Assembly: GCA_031271365.1 (NCBI GenBank)
Contig: JAISVV010000029.1
Span: 1-11,002, forward strand
Source of the DNA: Elusimicrobiota bacterium
GTDB taxonomy: Bacteria; Elusimicrobiota; Elusimicrobia; Elusimicrobiales; Elusimicrobiaceae
DNA: 11,002 bases
Reading direction: 5' to 3'
Below, one piece after another: positions 1-5,738 of the stretch; positions within the stretch are counted from its first letter, which is position 1, and each line of letters opens with the position of its first letter. Made by a program: the position numbers and the translations under genes. The notes beneath the pieces are model-generated. The model did no database searches. It saw nothing but the letters and a program-made list of their open reading frames with translations, and was not told the origin of the DNA.

Positions 1-236
1 GCCGCGCCGCAGACGCCTTTGCCAAGCGCAATGCGCACGCACGCCGGCTTGCCCTGAAACGGGCCTAAAACCAGTTCCTGCCCTTTTAATATATAAAAAC
101 CGGCCCAGTTGATATCGGGCGTTTTATCAAAAATCAGCGCGCTTAGGTTGGCCATATTGGCAACTGCGTCGCTTTCGCCTTCAATGAGCGCCGCGGCAAG
201 GCGCGGCAGGGGCAAAGTATCGTTAAGTTCTTTCAT
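1..236 (-). CDS. msrC: Free methionine-(R)-sulfoxide reductase, GAF domain (partial, N-terminal 78 residues)
   Basis: This minus-strand gene starts at ATG 236-234 and runs off the left edge; 78 residues are visible. The segment [10 protein letters not shown] (residues 42-51), followed by [10 protein letters not shown] (57-66) and GKGVCG (72-77), is the hallmark of GAF-domain free methionine-(R)-sulfoxide reductases (E. coli YebR/MsrC type). These enzymes reduce free Met-R-sulfoxide in the cytoplasm, using thioredoxin-type electrons. Cys66 and Cys76 match two of the three family redox cysteines; the third lies beyond the edge. Start choice: the NWAGFY motif lies about 40 residues from the N-terminus in the family, which fits this ATG. 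No Shine-Dalgarno sequence precedes it, and a weak -10 lies so close that the mRNA may be leaderless. It is divergent from the vor operon. A role in oxidative-stress repair beside an oxygen-sensitive Fe-S enzyme is plausible but inferred. Confidence 0.88.
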   Translation of the reverse strand, partial: MKELNDTLPLPRLAAALIEGESDAVANMANLSALIFDKTPDINWAGFYILKGQELVLGPFQGKPACVRIALGKGVCGA

Positions 237-242
237 AGCTAG

Positions 243-273
243 ATTTTACAAAAAAAGGCCAAAAAATTAACAA
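243..273 (-). promoter_or_regulatory. Possible weak promoter for the sulfoxide reductase gene
   Basis: On the minus strand, TTGTTA (273-268) and TAAAAT (248-243) could serve as -35 and -10 boxes. The 19-base spacer is longer than ideal. Transcription about seven bases past the -10 would begin at or next to the ATG at 236, giving a leaderless or nearly leaderless mRNA, which agrees with the absence of a ribosome binding site. The region is AT-rich, so a chance match is quite possible. Confidence 0.3.
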
Positions 274-285
274 ATCCCCGGCCAT

Positions 286-313
286 TTGATAATGGACTTT
301 AAAATGTTACAAT
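286..313 (+). promoter_or_regulatory. Sigma70-like promoter of the vor operon
   Basis: TTGATA (286-291) and TACAAT (308-313) are separated by 16 bases. Each box differs from the consensus by one base. Transcription would start near 320, leaving a leader of roughly 20 bases before the ATG at 339. It sits back-to-back with the weaker minus-strand promoter candidate, so the two divergent units could share control. Confidence 0.6.
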
Positions 314-338
314 GTGGTATATCATATCAGGAGGACGT

Positions 339-542
339 ATGCCCAAAATAGAAGTGGACGAAATGCGCTGTAAAGGCTGCCAGCTTTGCACAAAAGCCTG
401 CCCGAAACAATGCATAGAAATGTCCGACACCTTCAGCAAGACGGGTTATTATCCCGCAAAATTAGCCAAGCAGGATTGCTGCATTGGCTGCGCGATGTGC
501 TATCAGGTTTGCCCCGATTTGGCAATTACCGTATTTAAATAA
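339..542 (+). CDS. vorD: 2-oxoacid:ferredoxin oxidoreductase delta subunit (2x[4Fe-4S] ferredoxin)
   Basis: This 67-residue ferredoxin-type subunit carries electrons from the catalytic alpha/beta subunits of the 2-oxoacid oxidoreductase to an external ferredoxin. It has two classical 4Fe-4S motifs: Cys11-x2-Cys14-x2-Cys17-x3-Cys21-Pro and Cys48-x2-Cys51-x2-Cys54-x3-Cys58-Pro. Start choice: the frame is open upstream to 312, but ATG 339 is preceded by a full AGGAGG at 329-334, and the upstream start would overlap the -10 box of the promoter. It is the first gene of a four-gene operon, with 13 bases to vorB. A free-standing ferredoxin is the alternative, but position and size match the delta subunit (VorD/KorD/PorD) of four-subunit enzymes. 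Confidence 0.92.
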   Translation: MPKIEVDEMRCKGCQLCTKACPKQCIEMSDTFSKTGYYPAKLAKQDCCIGCAMCYQVCPDLAITVFK

Positions 543-555
543 GAGGTCTAAACAT

Positions 556-1719
556 ATGGCAGAAAAAGTTTTAATGAAAGGCAACGAAGCCTTGGCCGAA
601 GGCGCTATACGCGCGGGCTGCCGCTTCTTTGCCGGTTACCCTATTACGCCGCAAAACGAAGTGCCGGAATATATGTCCTGGCGGCAGGAAGAAGTGGGCG
701 GCGCCTTCGTGCAGGCCGAAAGCGAAGTGGCGGCCGTCAATATGCTCTACGGCGCGGCGGCAACGGGCGTGCGCTCTATGACGTCGTCCTCCAGCCCGGG
801 CGTAAGTTTAAAGCAAGAGGGCATTACCTATTTAGCCGGCAGCGATTTGCCGTGCCTTATAGTTAACGTCATGCGCGGCGGGCCGGGCCTTGGCAGCATT
901 GCCGGCGGCCAGGCGGATTATACGCAAGCCACCCGCGGCGGCGGCAACGGCGATTACCGCACTATCGTTTTGGCGCCCTTTAGCGTGGAAGAGCTGGGCA
1001 ATTTCCCCAAGAAGGCTTTTGAACTATCAGAAAAATACCGCATACCGGCGATGATTTTGGCCGACGGCATTTTGGGCCAGATGATGGAAGGTATGTCCTA
1101 TAATTTTGAACCCGTGGACCCGGCTGCCTTATGCGTAAAGCCCTGGGCCATAGGCCCCAACACAACGGGCCGCAAGCGCAATCAGGTTTACTCCTACGGC
1201 TTGGCCGAGGGCGAACTGGAAGCCATGGTGCTAAAACGCGCCGAGCGCTACGCCCTTGTAGAGCGCGACGAAGTTATCTACGAAGAGCGCAATACCGAAG
1301 ACGCCGACGTTTTGATAGTTGCCTACGGCATATCGGCCCGCGCCAGCATTGCCGCAATGGAAATTGCCAGAGCAAAGGGCATTAAAGTGGGCATGATACG
1401 CCCTATTACTTTGTGGCCTTTCCCCGCAAAACGCATTGCGGAGCTGGCCTCCAAAGTTAAAGCCGTGCTGTGCGTGGAAATGAGCCTCGGCCAAATGAAG
1501 GTGGACGTAGACCTGGCCGTAAACGGCAAAACGCCCACTTATCTGCACGCCAAATCGGGCGCGTTTTTCCCGGTGGCGGAAGAGATTGCCGTGGCGATAG
1601 AATCCGCCTTAAACGGCAAAAAAGAGCAGCTTTTTAACCTGGCTGACCTGGCTGAAAAAGCCACTAACGAGCGCGCGGAGGCCAAAAACGCGCCCTGCAA
1701 GGAAGGGGCATTACTATGA
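556..1719 (+). CDS. vorB: 2-oxoacid:ferredoxin oxidoreductase alpha subunit, VorB type (3-methyl-2-oxobutanoate dehydrogenase)
   Basis: This 387-residue alpha subunit belongs to an enzyme that decarboxylates a 2-oxoacid with CoA and ferredoxin to acyl-CoA, CO2 and reduced ferredoxin. The N-terminal pyrimidine-binding domain of the pyruvate/ferredoxin oxidoreductase family is evident: GYPITPQNEVPEYM (27-40), QAESEVAA (53-60), TSSSSPGVSLKQEG (76-89) and RGGPGLG (107-113). The second half is the transketolase C-terminal-like domain II. The wording of these motifs is closest to subunits named VorB, which suggests branched-chain 2-oxoacids. The closely related 2-oxoglutarate (Kor) enzymes cannot be excluded from sequence alone. 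ATG 556 follows a GAGG ribosome binding site at 543-546; the frame extends upstream inside vorD but has no better start. The stop overlaps the vorA start (ATGA), implying coupled translation of alpha and beta. Confidence 0.9.
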   Translation: MAEKVLMKGNEALAEGAIRAGCRFFAGYPITPQNEVPEYMSWRQEEVGGAFVQAESEVAAVNMLYGAAATGVRSMTSSSSPGVSLKQEGITYLAGSDLPCLIVNVMRGGPGLGSIAGGQADYTQATRGGGNGDYRTIVLAPFSVEELGNFPKKAFELSEKYRIPAMILADGILGQMMEGMSYNFEPVDPAALCVKPWAIGPNTTGRKRNQVYSYGLAEGELEAMVLKRAERYALVERDEVIYEERNTEDADVLIVAYGISARASIAAMEIARAKGIKVGMIRPITLWPFPAKRIAELASKVKAVLCVEMSLGQMKVDVDLAVNGKTPTYLHAKSGAFFPVAEEIAVAIESALNGKKEQLFNLADLAEKATNERAEAKNAPCKEGALL

Positions 1720-2486
1720 ACGCTATAACTAAAAGACCTGAAAGTTTACTTGACGTTACCATGCATTATTGCCCCGGCTGCGGGCACAGCGTTGCGCACC
1801 GCCTGATAGCCGAAACCATGGACGAACTTAAAATAAGGGAGCGCACCGTCGTGGTGGCCCCCGTGGGCTGCGCGGTGTTTGCGGATAAATATTTTAACTG
1901 CGATTCCATACAAGGCCCGCACGGCAGGGGGCCTGCCATTGCCACCGGCATTAAAAGAGCAAAGCCGGATTCTATAGTGTTTTCCTATCAAGGCGACGGC
2001 GATTTAGCCTCTATAGGCATGGCCGAAATTGTGCACGCCGCCGCGCGGGGCGAGAACATCACCGTTATCTTTATCAATAACGCTATTTACGGCATGACGG
2101 GCGGCCAAATGGCCCCTACCACCCTGGTAGGCCAAACCGCCACCACCGCGCCTAAAGGCAGAAACCCGCTTTTGCAAGGGTTCCCCATGAACATAAGCGA
2201 AATGTTAAGCAAACTTGAAAGCCCGCGCTATATAGAACGCGTTTCCGTAGACAGCGCGCCCAATGTGATAAAAGCCAAAAAAGCCATTAAAAAAGCTTTT
2301 GAAAACCAAGTCAATAAAATCGGCTTTAGCTTTGTGGAAGTGCTTTCCATCTGCCCGACAAACTGGGGCGTTACGCCTTTGAAAGGGTTGGATTTCCTGC
2401 GCGAGAAAATGATGCCGCAGTACCCCCTTGGCGTGTTTAAGGACGAAAAAGAGTCCGTAGCCCAAAAAATACAGGAGGGCAAATAA
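1716..2486 (+). CDS. vorA: 2-oxoacid:ferredoxin oxidoreductase beta subunit (thiamine diphosphate-binding)
   Basis: This 256-residue beta subunit binds thiamine diphosphate and forms the active site with VorB. Visible features are the N-terminal YCPGCGH motif (18-24; Cys19 and Cys22), the diphosphate/Mg motif GDGD (93-96) and its closing NN at 121-122, followed by IYGMTGGQMAPTT (124-136). The spacing agrees with the GDG-x(24-27)-NN rule for ThDP enzymes. A fragment near 212-217 (ICPTNW) is also typical of this beta family. ATG 1716 overlaps the vorB stop by four bases, with GGAAGG at 1701-1706 as ribosome binding site inside vorB. The length is normal for the separate beta subunit of a four-subunit enzyme. 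In-frame motifs are complete and no damage was seen. Confidence 0.92.
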   Translation: MNAITKRPESLLDVTMHYCPGCGHSVAHRLIAETMDELKIRERTVVVAPVGCAVFADKYFNCDSIQGPHGRGPAIATGIKRAKPDSIVFSYQGDGDLASIGMAEIVHAAARGENITVIFINNAIYGMTGGQMAPTTLVGQTATTAPKGRNPLLQGFPMNISEMLSKLESPRYIERVSVDSAPNVIKAKKAIKKAFENQVNKIGFSFVEVLSICPTNWGVTPLKGLDFLREKMMPQYPLGVFKDEKESVAQKIQEGK

Positions 2487-2487
2487 T

Positions 2488-3021
2488 ATGTATCAAGGCG
2501 TTAGAATATCCGGTTTCGGCGGGCAGGGCGTAGTTTCTGCCGGCGTATTATTGGCCCAGGCGGGTTTGGTGGACGGCAAGGCCGTAAGCTGGTACCCCTC
2601 CTACGGGCCCGAGATGCGCGGCGGCACCGCCAATTGCTCCGTAGTGATGACCGACACGGAAGTGGCAACGCCCGTTGTGGCCATGCCCGATACGGCCATT
2701 ATCATGAACGAGCCCAGCCTGCCCAAGTTTGAGCCTTTGGTAAAAAAAGGCGGGCTTTTGATTATAAACACTTCTTTGGTAAAAACCAAAGCCACAAGGA
2801 CGGACATTAAAGTTATCTACGTGCCCTGCAACGAAATTGCGGAAAAAGTGGGTTCTTTAAAAGCCGCCAACTTAGTGGCCCTTGGCACCTTTGCCGGCGC
2901 GACGGGGGCGGTTTCCATAGACGCCATAGCCAACGCGATGAAAAAAGTGTTTAAACGCGCCAAACCCGAGATTTTGGAGCTTAACAGAAAGGCTTTGGAA
3001 GAAGGCGCAAAATTGAAATAG
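2488..3021 (+). CDS. vorC: 2-oxoacid:ferredoxin oxidoreductase gamma subunit
   Basis: This 177-residue gamma subunit belongs to the pyruvate/ketoisovalerate oxidoreductase catalytic-domain family, which contributes to CoA handling and complex assembly. GFGGQGV (9-15) lies at the N-terminus, and YGPEMRGGTANCSV (39-52) is the signature of this subunit family. ATG 2488 lies one base past the vorA stop and has a near-perfect AGGAGGG ribosome binding site at 2473-2479. It is the last gene of the operon; a strong intrinsic terminator follows 19 bases after its stop. Gene order delta-alpha-beta-gamma (D-B-A-C) with all four subunits intact indicates a complete enzyme. The substrate name (2-oxoisovalerate versus 2-oxoglutarate) rests on family resemblance. 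Confidence 0.9.
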   Translation: MYQGVRISGFGGQGVVSAGVLLAQAGLVDGKAVSWYPSYGPEMRGGTANCSVVMTDTEVATPVVAMPDTAIIMNEPSLPKFEPLVKKGGLLIINTSLVKTKATRTDIKVIYVPCNEIAEKVGSLKAANLVALGTFAGATGAVSIDAIANAMKKVFKRAKPEILELNRKALEEGAKLK

Positions 3022-3040
3022 ACTTTAGCCGATAAAGTAA

Positions 3041-3074
3041 AAACGCCCCGCCGGGCAACGGCGGGGCGTTTTTT
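3041..3074 (+). terminator. Strong rho-independent terminator after the vor operon
   Basis: A 13-bp perfect stem (3041-3053 paired with 3059-3071) encloses the five-base loop GGCAA. Nine of the pairs are the GC-rich block CGCCCCGCC/GGCGGGGCG. A run of six T (3069-3074) follows. This ends the vorDBAC transcript. Confidence 0.93.
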
Positions 3075-3189
3075 GTATCTGTTTACCCCCCACGGCCGCG
3101 CCCGGGGGTGATAAAGCCGGCGTGGCGCGCGCATAAACTTTCGCGCATACGCGGCGGCGTCCGCCCATGCTTAAGGGGTATAAAAACTG

Positions 3190-3208
3190 CGCCATAACTT
3201 TTATGGCG
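3190..3208. repeat. 19-base palindrome over the -35 region of the yetF-like promoter (candidate operator)
   Basis: CGCCATAA (3190-3197) and TTATGGCG (3201-3208) are perfect 8-base inverted repeats separated by CTT. The centre, near 3199, coincides with where the -35 box of the downstream promoter should lie. Odd-spaced dyads of this size at this position are typical binding sites for dimeric transcription factors. It is not followed by a T-tract, so it is not a terminator. A related string, CATAAACTTT, occurs at 3132-3141. Confidence 0.5.
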
Positions 3209-3215
3209 GAAAAAG

Positions 3216-3224
3216 TGTTAGAAT
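3216..3224 (+). promoter_or_regulatory. Extended -10 promoter of the yetF-like gene
   Basis: TG-T-TAGAAT forms an extended -10 element, with TG at 3216-3217 and the hexamer at 3219-3224. The expected -35 position (3196-3201) reads AACTTT, which is poor, as is common for extended -10 promoters. The start would fall near 3231, giving a leader of about 24 bases. Confidence 0.5.
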
Positions 3225-3254
3225 GAAGCTAAATACTTTTAAACAGGGGGTTTT

Positions 3255-3920
3255 ATGCAGGTTTTGGAGATACCGCTTTCTATTATTGCAAGTTTGCTTA
3301 TCTGCCTTATTTGTATTTTGGTTTTTTTAAGGTTTATGGGTAAAACGCAGGTGTCGCAGATGACGCCTTTGGATACCGTCAACGCCTTTGTGATAGGCGC
3401 CATGGTAAGCGGCGTTGTCTACGACCCGGACGTAACCGTTTGGCATTTTGTTTGGGCCATTGCGGTGTGGATGCTGCTAAACTATGCCGTGCGGTTTTTA
3501 TCGCACTCCAATTTTTTTAGCAATTTGGTTTTTGGCAAGGCGGAGTATCTTATCAAAAACGGCATAATAAATTTGGCTTTGGTGCGCAAAAACCATATGG
3601 ATTTGGAGGCCATAAAATCCGTGCTGAGAGAGCGGGATATTTATTCGCTTACCGACGTTAAAGATTTGATTTTTGAAAGGGACGGCAACTTTTCCGTCAC
3701 TACGCGCAAAAACCGGCAGGATTCTTGTATCCTAATAGACAACGGCGAGCCCGTGGAAGACGCCCTTAAAAACATCGGCAAAACGCAGGAGTGGCTTGAC
3801 GGGGAGATGAAAAATTTTAACCTGGCGCAGGGGCAGGAAATTTTTGCGCTGGACTGGACCCCCGGCAAAGGTTTTTACATAGTGGATAAAGACGGCAATA
3901 TTTTGACAAAAGCGCAGTAG
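3255..3920 (+). CDS. YetF/DUF421 family membrane protein
   Basis: This 221-residue protein has the DUF421/YetF architecture. Hydrophobic membrane segments lie at about residues 5-26, 42-56 and 62-80, followed by a soluble C-terminal region. The conserved FLRFMGKTQVSQMTPLD stretch (24-40) links TM1 and TM2. The YetF C-terminal domain follows, with LIKNGIIN (99-106), a helix covering residues 113-127 and the DVKDLIFERDGNFSV strand region (134-148). The family is common in bacteria; its molecular function is not established. ATG 3255 is preceded by AGGGGG (3245-3250) at a short spacing. It stands alone: the vor terminator lies upstream and the next gene is convergent. The extended -10 promoter and palindrome upstream suggest its own regulation. 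Some family members are linked to spore or envelope physiology, but no such role can be read here. Confidence 0.85.
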   Translation: MQVLEIPLSIIASLLICLICILVFLRFMGKTQVSQMTPLDTVNAFVIGAMVSGVVYDPDVTVWHFVWAIAVWMLLNYAVRFLSHSNFFSNLVFGKAEYLIKNGIINLALVRKNHMDLEAIKSVLRERDIYSLTDVKDLIFERDGNFSVTTRKNRQDSCILIDNGEPVEDALKNIGKTQEWLDGEMKNFNLAQGQEIFALDWTPGKGFYIVDKDGNILTKAQ

Positions 3921-3985
3921 CGGTTTTATCATAAATACCGCCCGGAGCAACCCGCCGCGGCGGGCCTTGCAGCCGCAGGCTTGGT
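3921..3985. other. Convergent intergenic gap with hairpins but no classical terminator
   Basis: This lies between the stop codons of the yetF-like gene (plus) and rlmI (minus). Directly after the yetF stop, 3921-3940 can form CGGT-TTTA/TAAA-ACCG with one bulged base. At 3951-3964 lies the perfect palindrome CCCGCCGCGGCGGG, able to form a 5-bp stem with a CGCG loop. Neither is followed by a proper T-tract on either strand. Bidirectional termination here is possible but unproven. Confidence 0.35.
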
Positions 3986-5161
3986 TTAGCGGACTTCTAA
4001 AAGCGCAAAGTGGAGGTACTCCGTCTCCGGCATGCCTATGAGCGCCGGGTGGTCTTTGGCTTGGCCGCGCAGTTCTATCAGGTTTACTTTTTTGCCCGCT
4101 TTGGCAGCGGCTTGTTTTATGATGTCCATAAAAATTTCGCGCGAAATATGATGCGAGCAGGTTGACGTGGCCAGCATTCCACCCTCTTTTAAACCTGCAA
4201 GCGCCATGCGGTTTAGTTTGACGTAAAGGTTTACGGCCTGCGGCAAAGCTTTGCGGTTTTTGACGAAGGCGGGCGGGTCTAAGAGCACCATATCGGGCTG
4301 CTGCGGCAGTTCGTTTTTACCCATGGCAGACAGCAGCCGCTCGGCGTCGTCCCTGTGGTATTGGCAGACAGCGGATACGCCGTTAAGCTCGGCGTTGCGC
4401 TTGGCAAGTTCCACGGCGGCGGCCGAAGAATCCGCGCCCCACACGGCGGCCGCGCCGTTTAAAGCCGCGTTAATGCCGAAAGAGCCGGAGTAAGAGTATA
4501 AATCCAGCACGATTTTGTCTTTAAAGTACGGCTTTAAGAAGGCGCGGTTATCGCGCTGGTCAAAGTAAAAACCCGTCTTCTGCGAGCCTTGCAGCGATAC
4601 TATAAACTTTGCTTTGTTTTCTTCTATTTCTACTTCTTCGGGCACTTGGCCTATGGTTTCGGGCGCGCTGCTTAGGCCTTCAAGCTCTCTAAACGCGCTG
4701 TCGTTTTTAAATTTTATGCCTTTGGGTTTAAATATTTTTTTGACGCTTGCAGTGATATCTTCTTTCAAAAGTTCCATGCCGGCGGTAAGGATTTCCGCCA
4801 CAAGATAATCGCCGTACCTGTCCACCACAAGGCCGGGCAGGCCGTCGGCCTCTCCGTAACACATGCGGCCAAACTTGCGCACGCCGAACTGCTTTCTGTA
4901 GGCAAAAGCATTATCCAGGCGCTCAAAAATAAAGTTTTTGCCCAGTTCTTCCTGCGCGCCTTTGGTTAAAAGCCGCGCGGCTATTAAGGTGCGCGGATTA
5001 AAAAAGCCAAGGCCCAAAACCCCGCCTTTATAATCCGTTATTTTTACTATGCTGCCGGGCGCGATAGTTTTATCAATCTGCTCCAGCTCGTTGGAAAATA
5101 TCCAGTAGTGGCCTTTGTTTATGCGGTGCTCTTCTTTTGCTTTAAGTTTAATTTCTTTCAT
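3986..5161 (-). CDS. rlmI: Class I SAM-dependent rRNA methyltransferase, RlmI family (23S rRNA m5C)
   Basis: This 391-residue protein has the RlmI layout: an N-terminal PUA-like RNA-binding domain (about 1-75), a central linker domain and a C-terminal Rossmann methyltransferase. Motifs are GEADGLPGLVVDRYGD (103-118), KTGFYFDQRDNR (195-206, nearly diagnostic), the SAM-binding loop LDLYSYSGSFG (219-229), DPPAFVK (295-301), TCSHH (334-338) and the C-terminal HPALIGMPETEYL (371-383). Characterised RlmI makes 5-methylcytosine at 23S rRNA position 1962 (E. coli numbering). The exact target here is inferred. The ATG at 5161 overlaps the stop of the upstream PRTase gene by four bases and has no convincing Shine-Dalgarno sequence, suggesting translational coupling. 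It is the last gene of the minus-strand run. Confidence 0.88.
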   Translation of the reverse strand: MKEIKLKAKEEHRINKGHYWIFSNELEQIDKTIAPGSIVKITDYKGGVLGLGFFNPRTLIAARLLTKGAQEELGKNFIFERLDNAFAYRKQFGVRKFGRMCYGEADGLPGLVVDRYGDYLVAEILTAGMELLKEDITASVKKIFKPKGIKFKNDSAFRELEGLSSAPETIGQVPEEVEIEENKAKFIVSLQGSQKTGFYFDQRDNRAFLKPYFKDKIVLDLYSYSGSFGINAALNGAAAVWGADSSAAAVELAKRNAELNGVSAVCQYHRDDAERLLSAMGKNELPQQPDMVLLDPPAFVKNRKALPQAVNLYVKLNRMALAGLKEGGMLATSTCSHHISREIFMDIIKQAAAKAGKKVNLIELRGQAKDHPALIGMPETEYLHFALLEVR

Positions 5162-5733
5162 TTTTTACCGCCCATTTTAGTTAATTTTATTTTGGCTTTG
5201 CACAAAGGGCAGTTTTGCGGTTTAAAAGTTTCCAGCGGGTAAGAAAGCAAAGAGCGCAGCGGTATATCCGCCACCGAGCCGCAATCGCTCCTGTCCGCGA
5301 TAACCGCTATGCCCAAAGGCGTAGCGCCGTAAAGTTTTACCATGCCGGCAGCCTCTTTTACTTTGCGGCCCGTCATGGTTACGTTATCTACTATTAAAAC
5401 TTTTTCGCCGGGGCGCATTGTCATGCCGCCTTTAAGTTTTAAGACGCCGGCCTCTTCTATGGCAAATATGGAGCGCGCGCCGCAGGCGCGGGCGACCTCT
5501 TGCGCTATAATGGAATTTTCTGCCGAAGCGGCAAAGATAACATCGGCTTTTTTATCAAACAAAGCAACCAGCGCTTTGGCTATTTTTGCGGCCATGCTGG
5601 GGTATTGCATGACAACCGAGGTATCTACGTAACTTTGTATATGCAGGCCGCTTGGCAGCTCGAAATGCCCGTCTATAATGGCGGCGGCTTCGCCCAAAAT
5701 ACTTAAGATGTCAATCTTTGGTTTTTTAAGCAT
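5158..5733 (-). CDS. pyrE: Orotate phosphoribosyltransferase-like protein with divergent PRPP motif
   Basis: This 191-residue type I PRTase is most like orotate phosphoribosyltransferases (orotate + PRPP to OMP, pyrimidine synthesis). GHFELPSGLHIQSYVDT (22-38) matches the OPRTase N-terminus. The core strand and loop AIEEAGVLKLKGGMTMRPG (91-109) leads into the PRPP-binding segment VLIVDNVTMTG (112-122), and a CPLC pair (Cys175, Cys178) near the C-terminus is typical of the Thermus-type subfamily. Oddities: the PRPP motif normally has two adjacent acidic residues, but here it is Asp116-Asn117. AENSII (71-76) replaces the usual AEGGII-like loop. The end, CKAKIKLTKMGGKK (178-191), departs from the usual GIPL...PGS. 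It may be an active but divergent PyrE or a repurposed paralogue. ATG 5733 has a GAGAGAGG-type ribosome binding site lying in the end of the asmA-like gene, five bases upstream. Confidence 0.72.
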   Translation of the reverse strand: MLKKPKIDILSILGEAAAIIDGHFELPSGLHIQSYVDTSVVMQYPSMAAKIAKALVALFDKKADVIFAASAENSIIAQEVARACGARSIFAIEEAGVLKLKGGMTMRPGEKVLIVDNVTMTGRKVKEAAGMVKLYGATPLGIAVIADRSDCGSVADIPLRSLLSYPLETFKPQNCPLCKAKIKLTKMGGKK

Positions 5734-5738
5734 TGCTT

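Larger units (their letters stand above)
3075..3254. other. Intergenic region between vorC terminator and the yetF-like gene
   Basis: No gene was found in these 180 bases. The left part holds a loose hairpin (ACCCCC at 3085-3090 with GGGGGT at 3104-3109) without a T-tract, and an 8-base direct repeat CGCGCATA at 3128-3135 and 3142-3149. The right part holds the promoter and palindrome listed separately. Confidence 0.6.

Noticed and set aside
312..338. N-terminal extension of vorD from position 312
   Set aside because: It would start within the -10 box, has no ribosome binding site and adds residues foreign to the family. ATG 339 follows a full AGGAGG.
484..555. N-terminal extension of vorB beginning inside vorD
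   Set aside because: The extra residues are out-of-frame translation of the ferredoxin gene. ATG 556 has a ribosome binding site and begins the conserved protein.
2817..3134. Minus-strand open frame spanning the vorC end and the terminator
   Set aside because: It overlaps vorC antisense and runs through the intrinsic terminator; low-complexity Arg-rich sequence with no family resemblance.
3128..3149. Direct repeat CGCGCATA x2 (14-base period) as an iteron or operator
   Set aside because: Only two short copies in a CG-rich context, far from the -10; probably chance. Kept only as a possible echo of the nearby palindrome.
3951..3964. Palindrome CCCGCCGCGGCGGG as a bidirectional terminator
   Set aside because: The stem is short and no T-tract follows on either strand, so it does not qualify as a classical intrinsic terminator.
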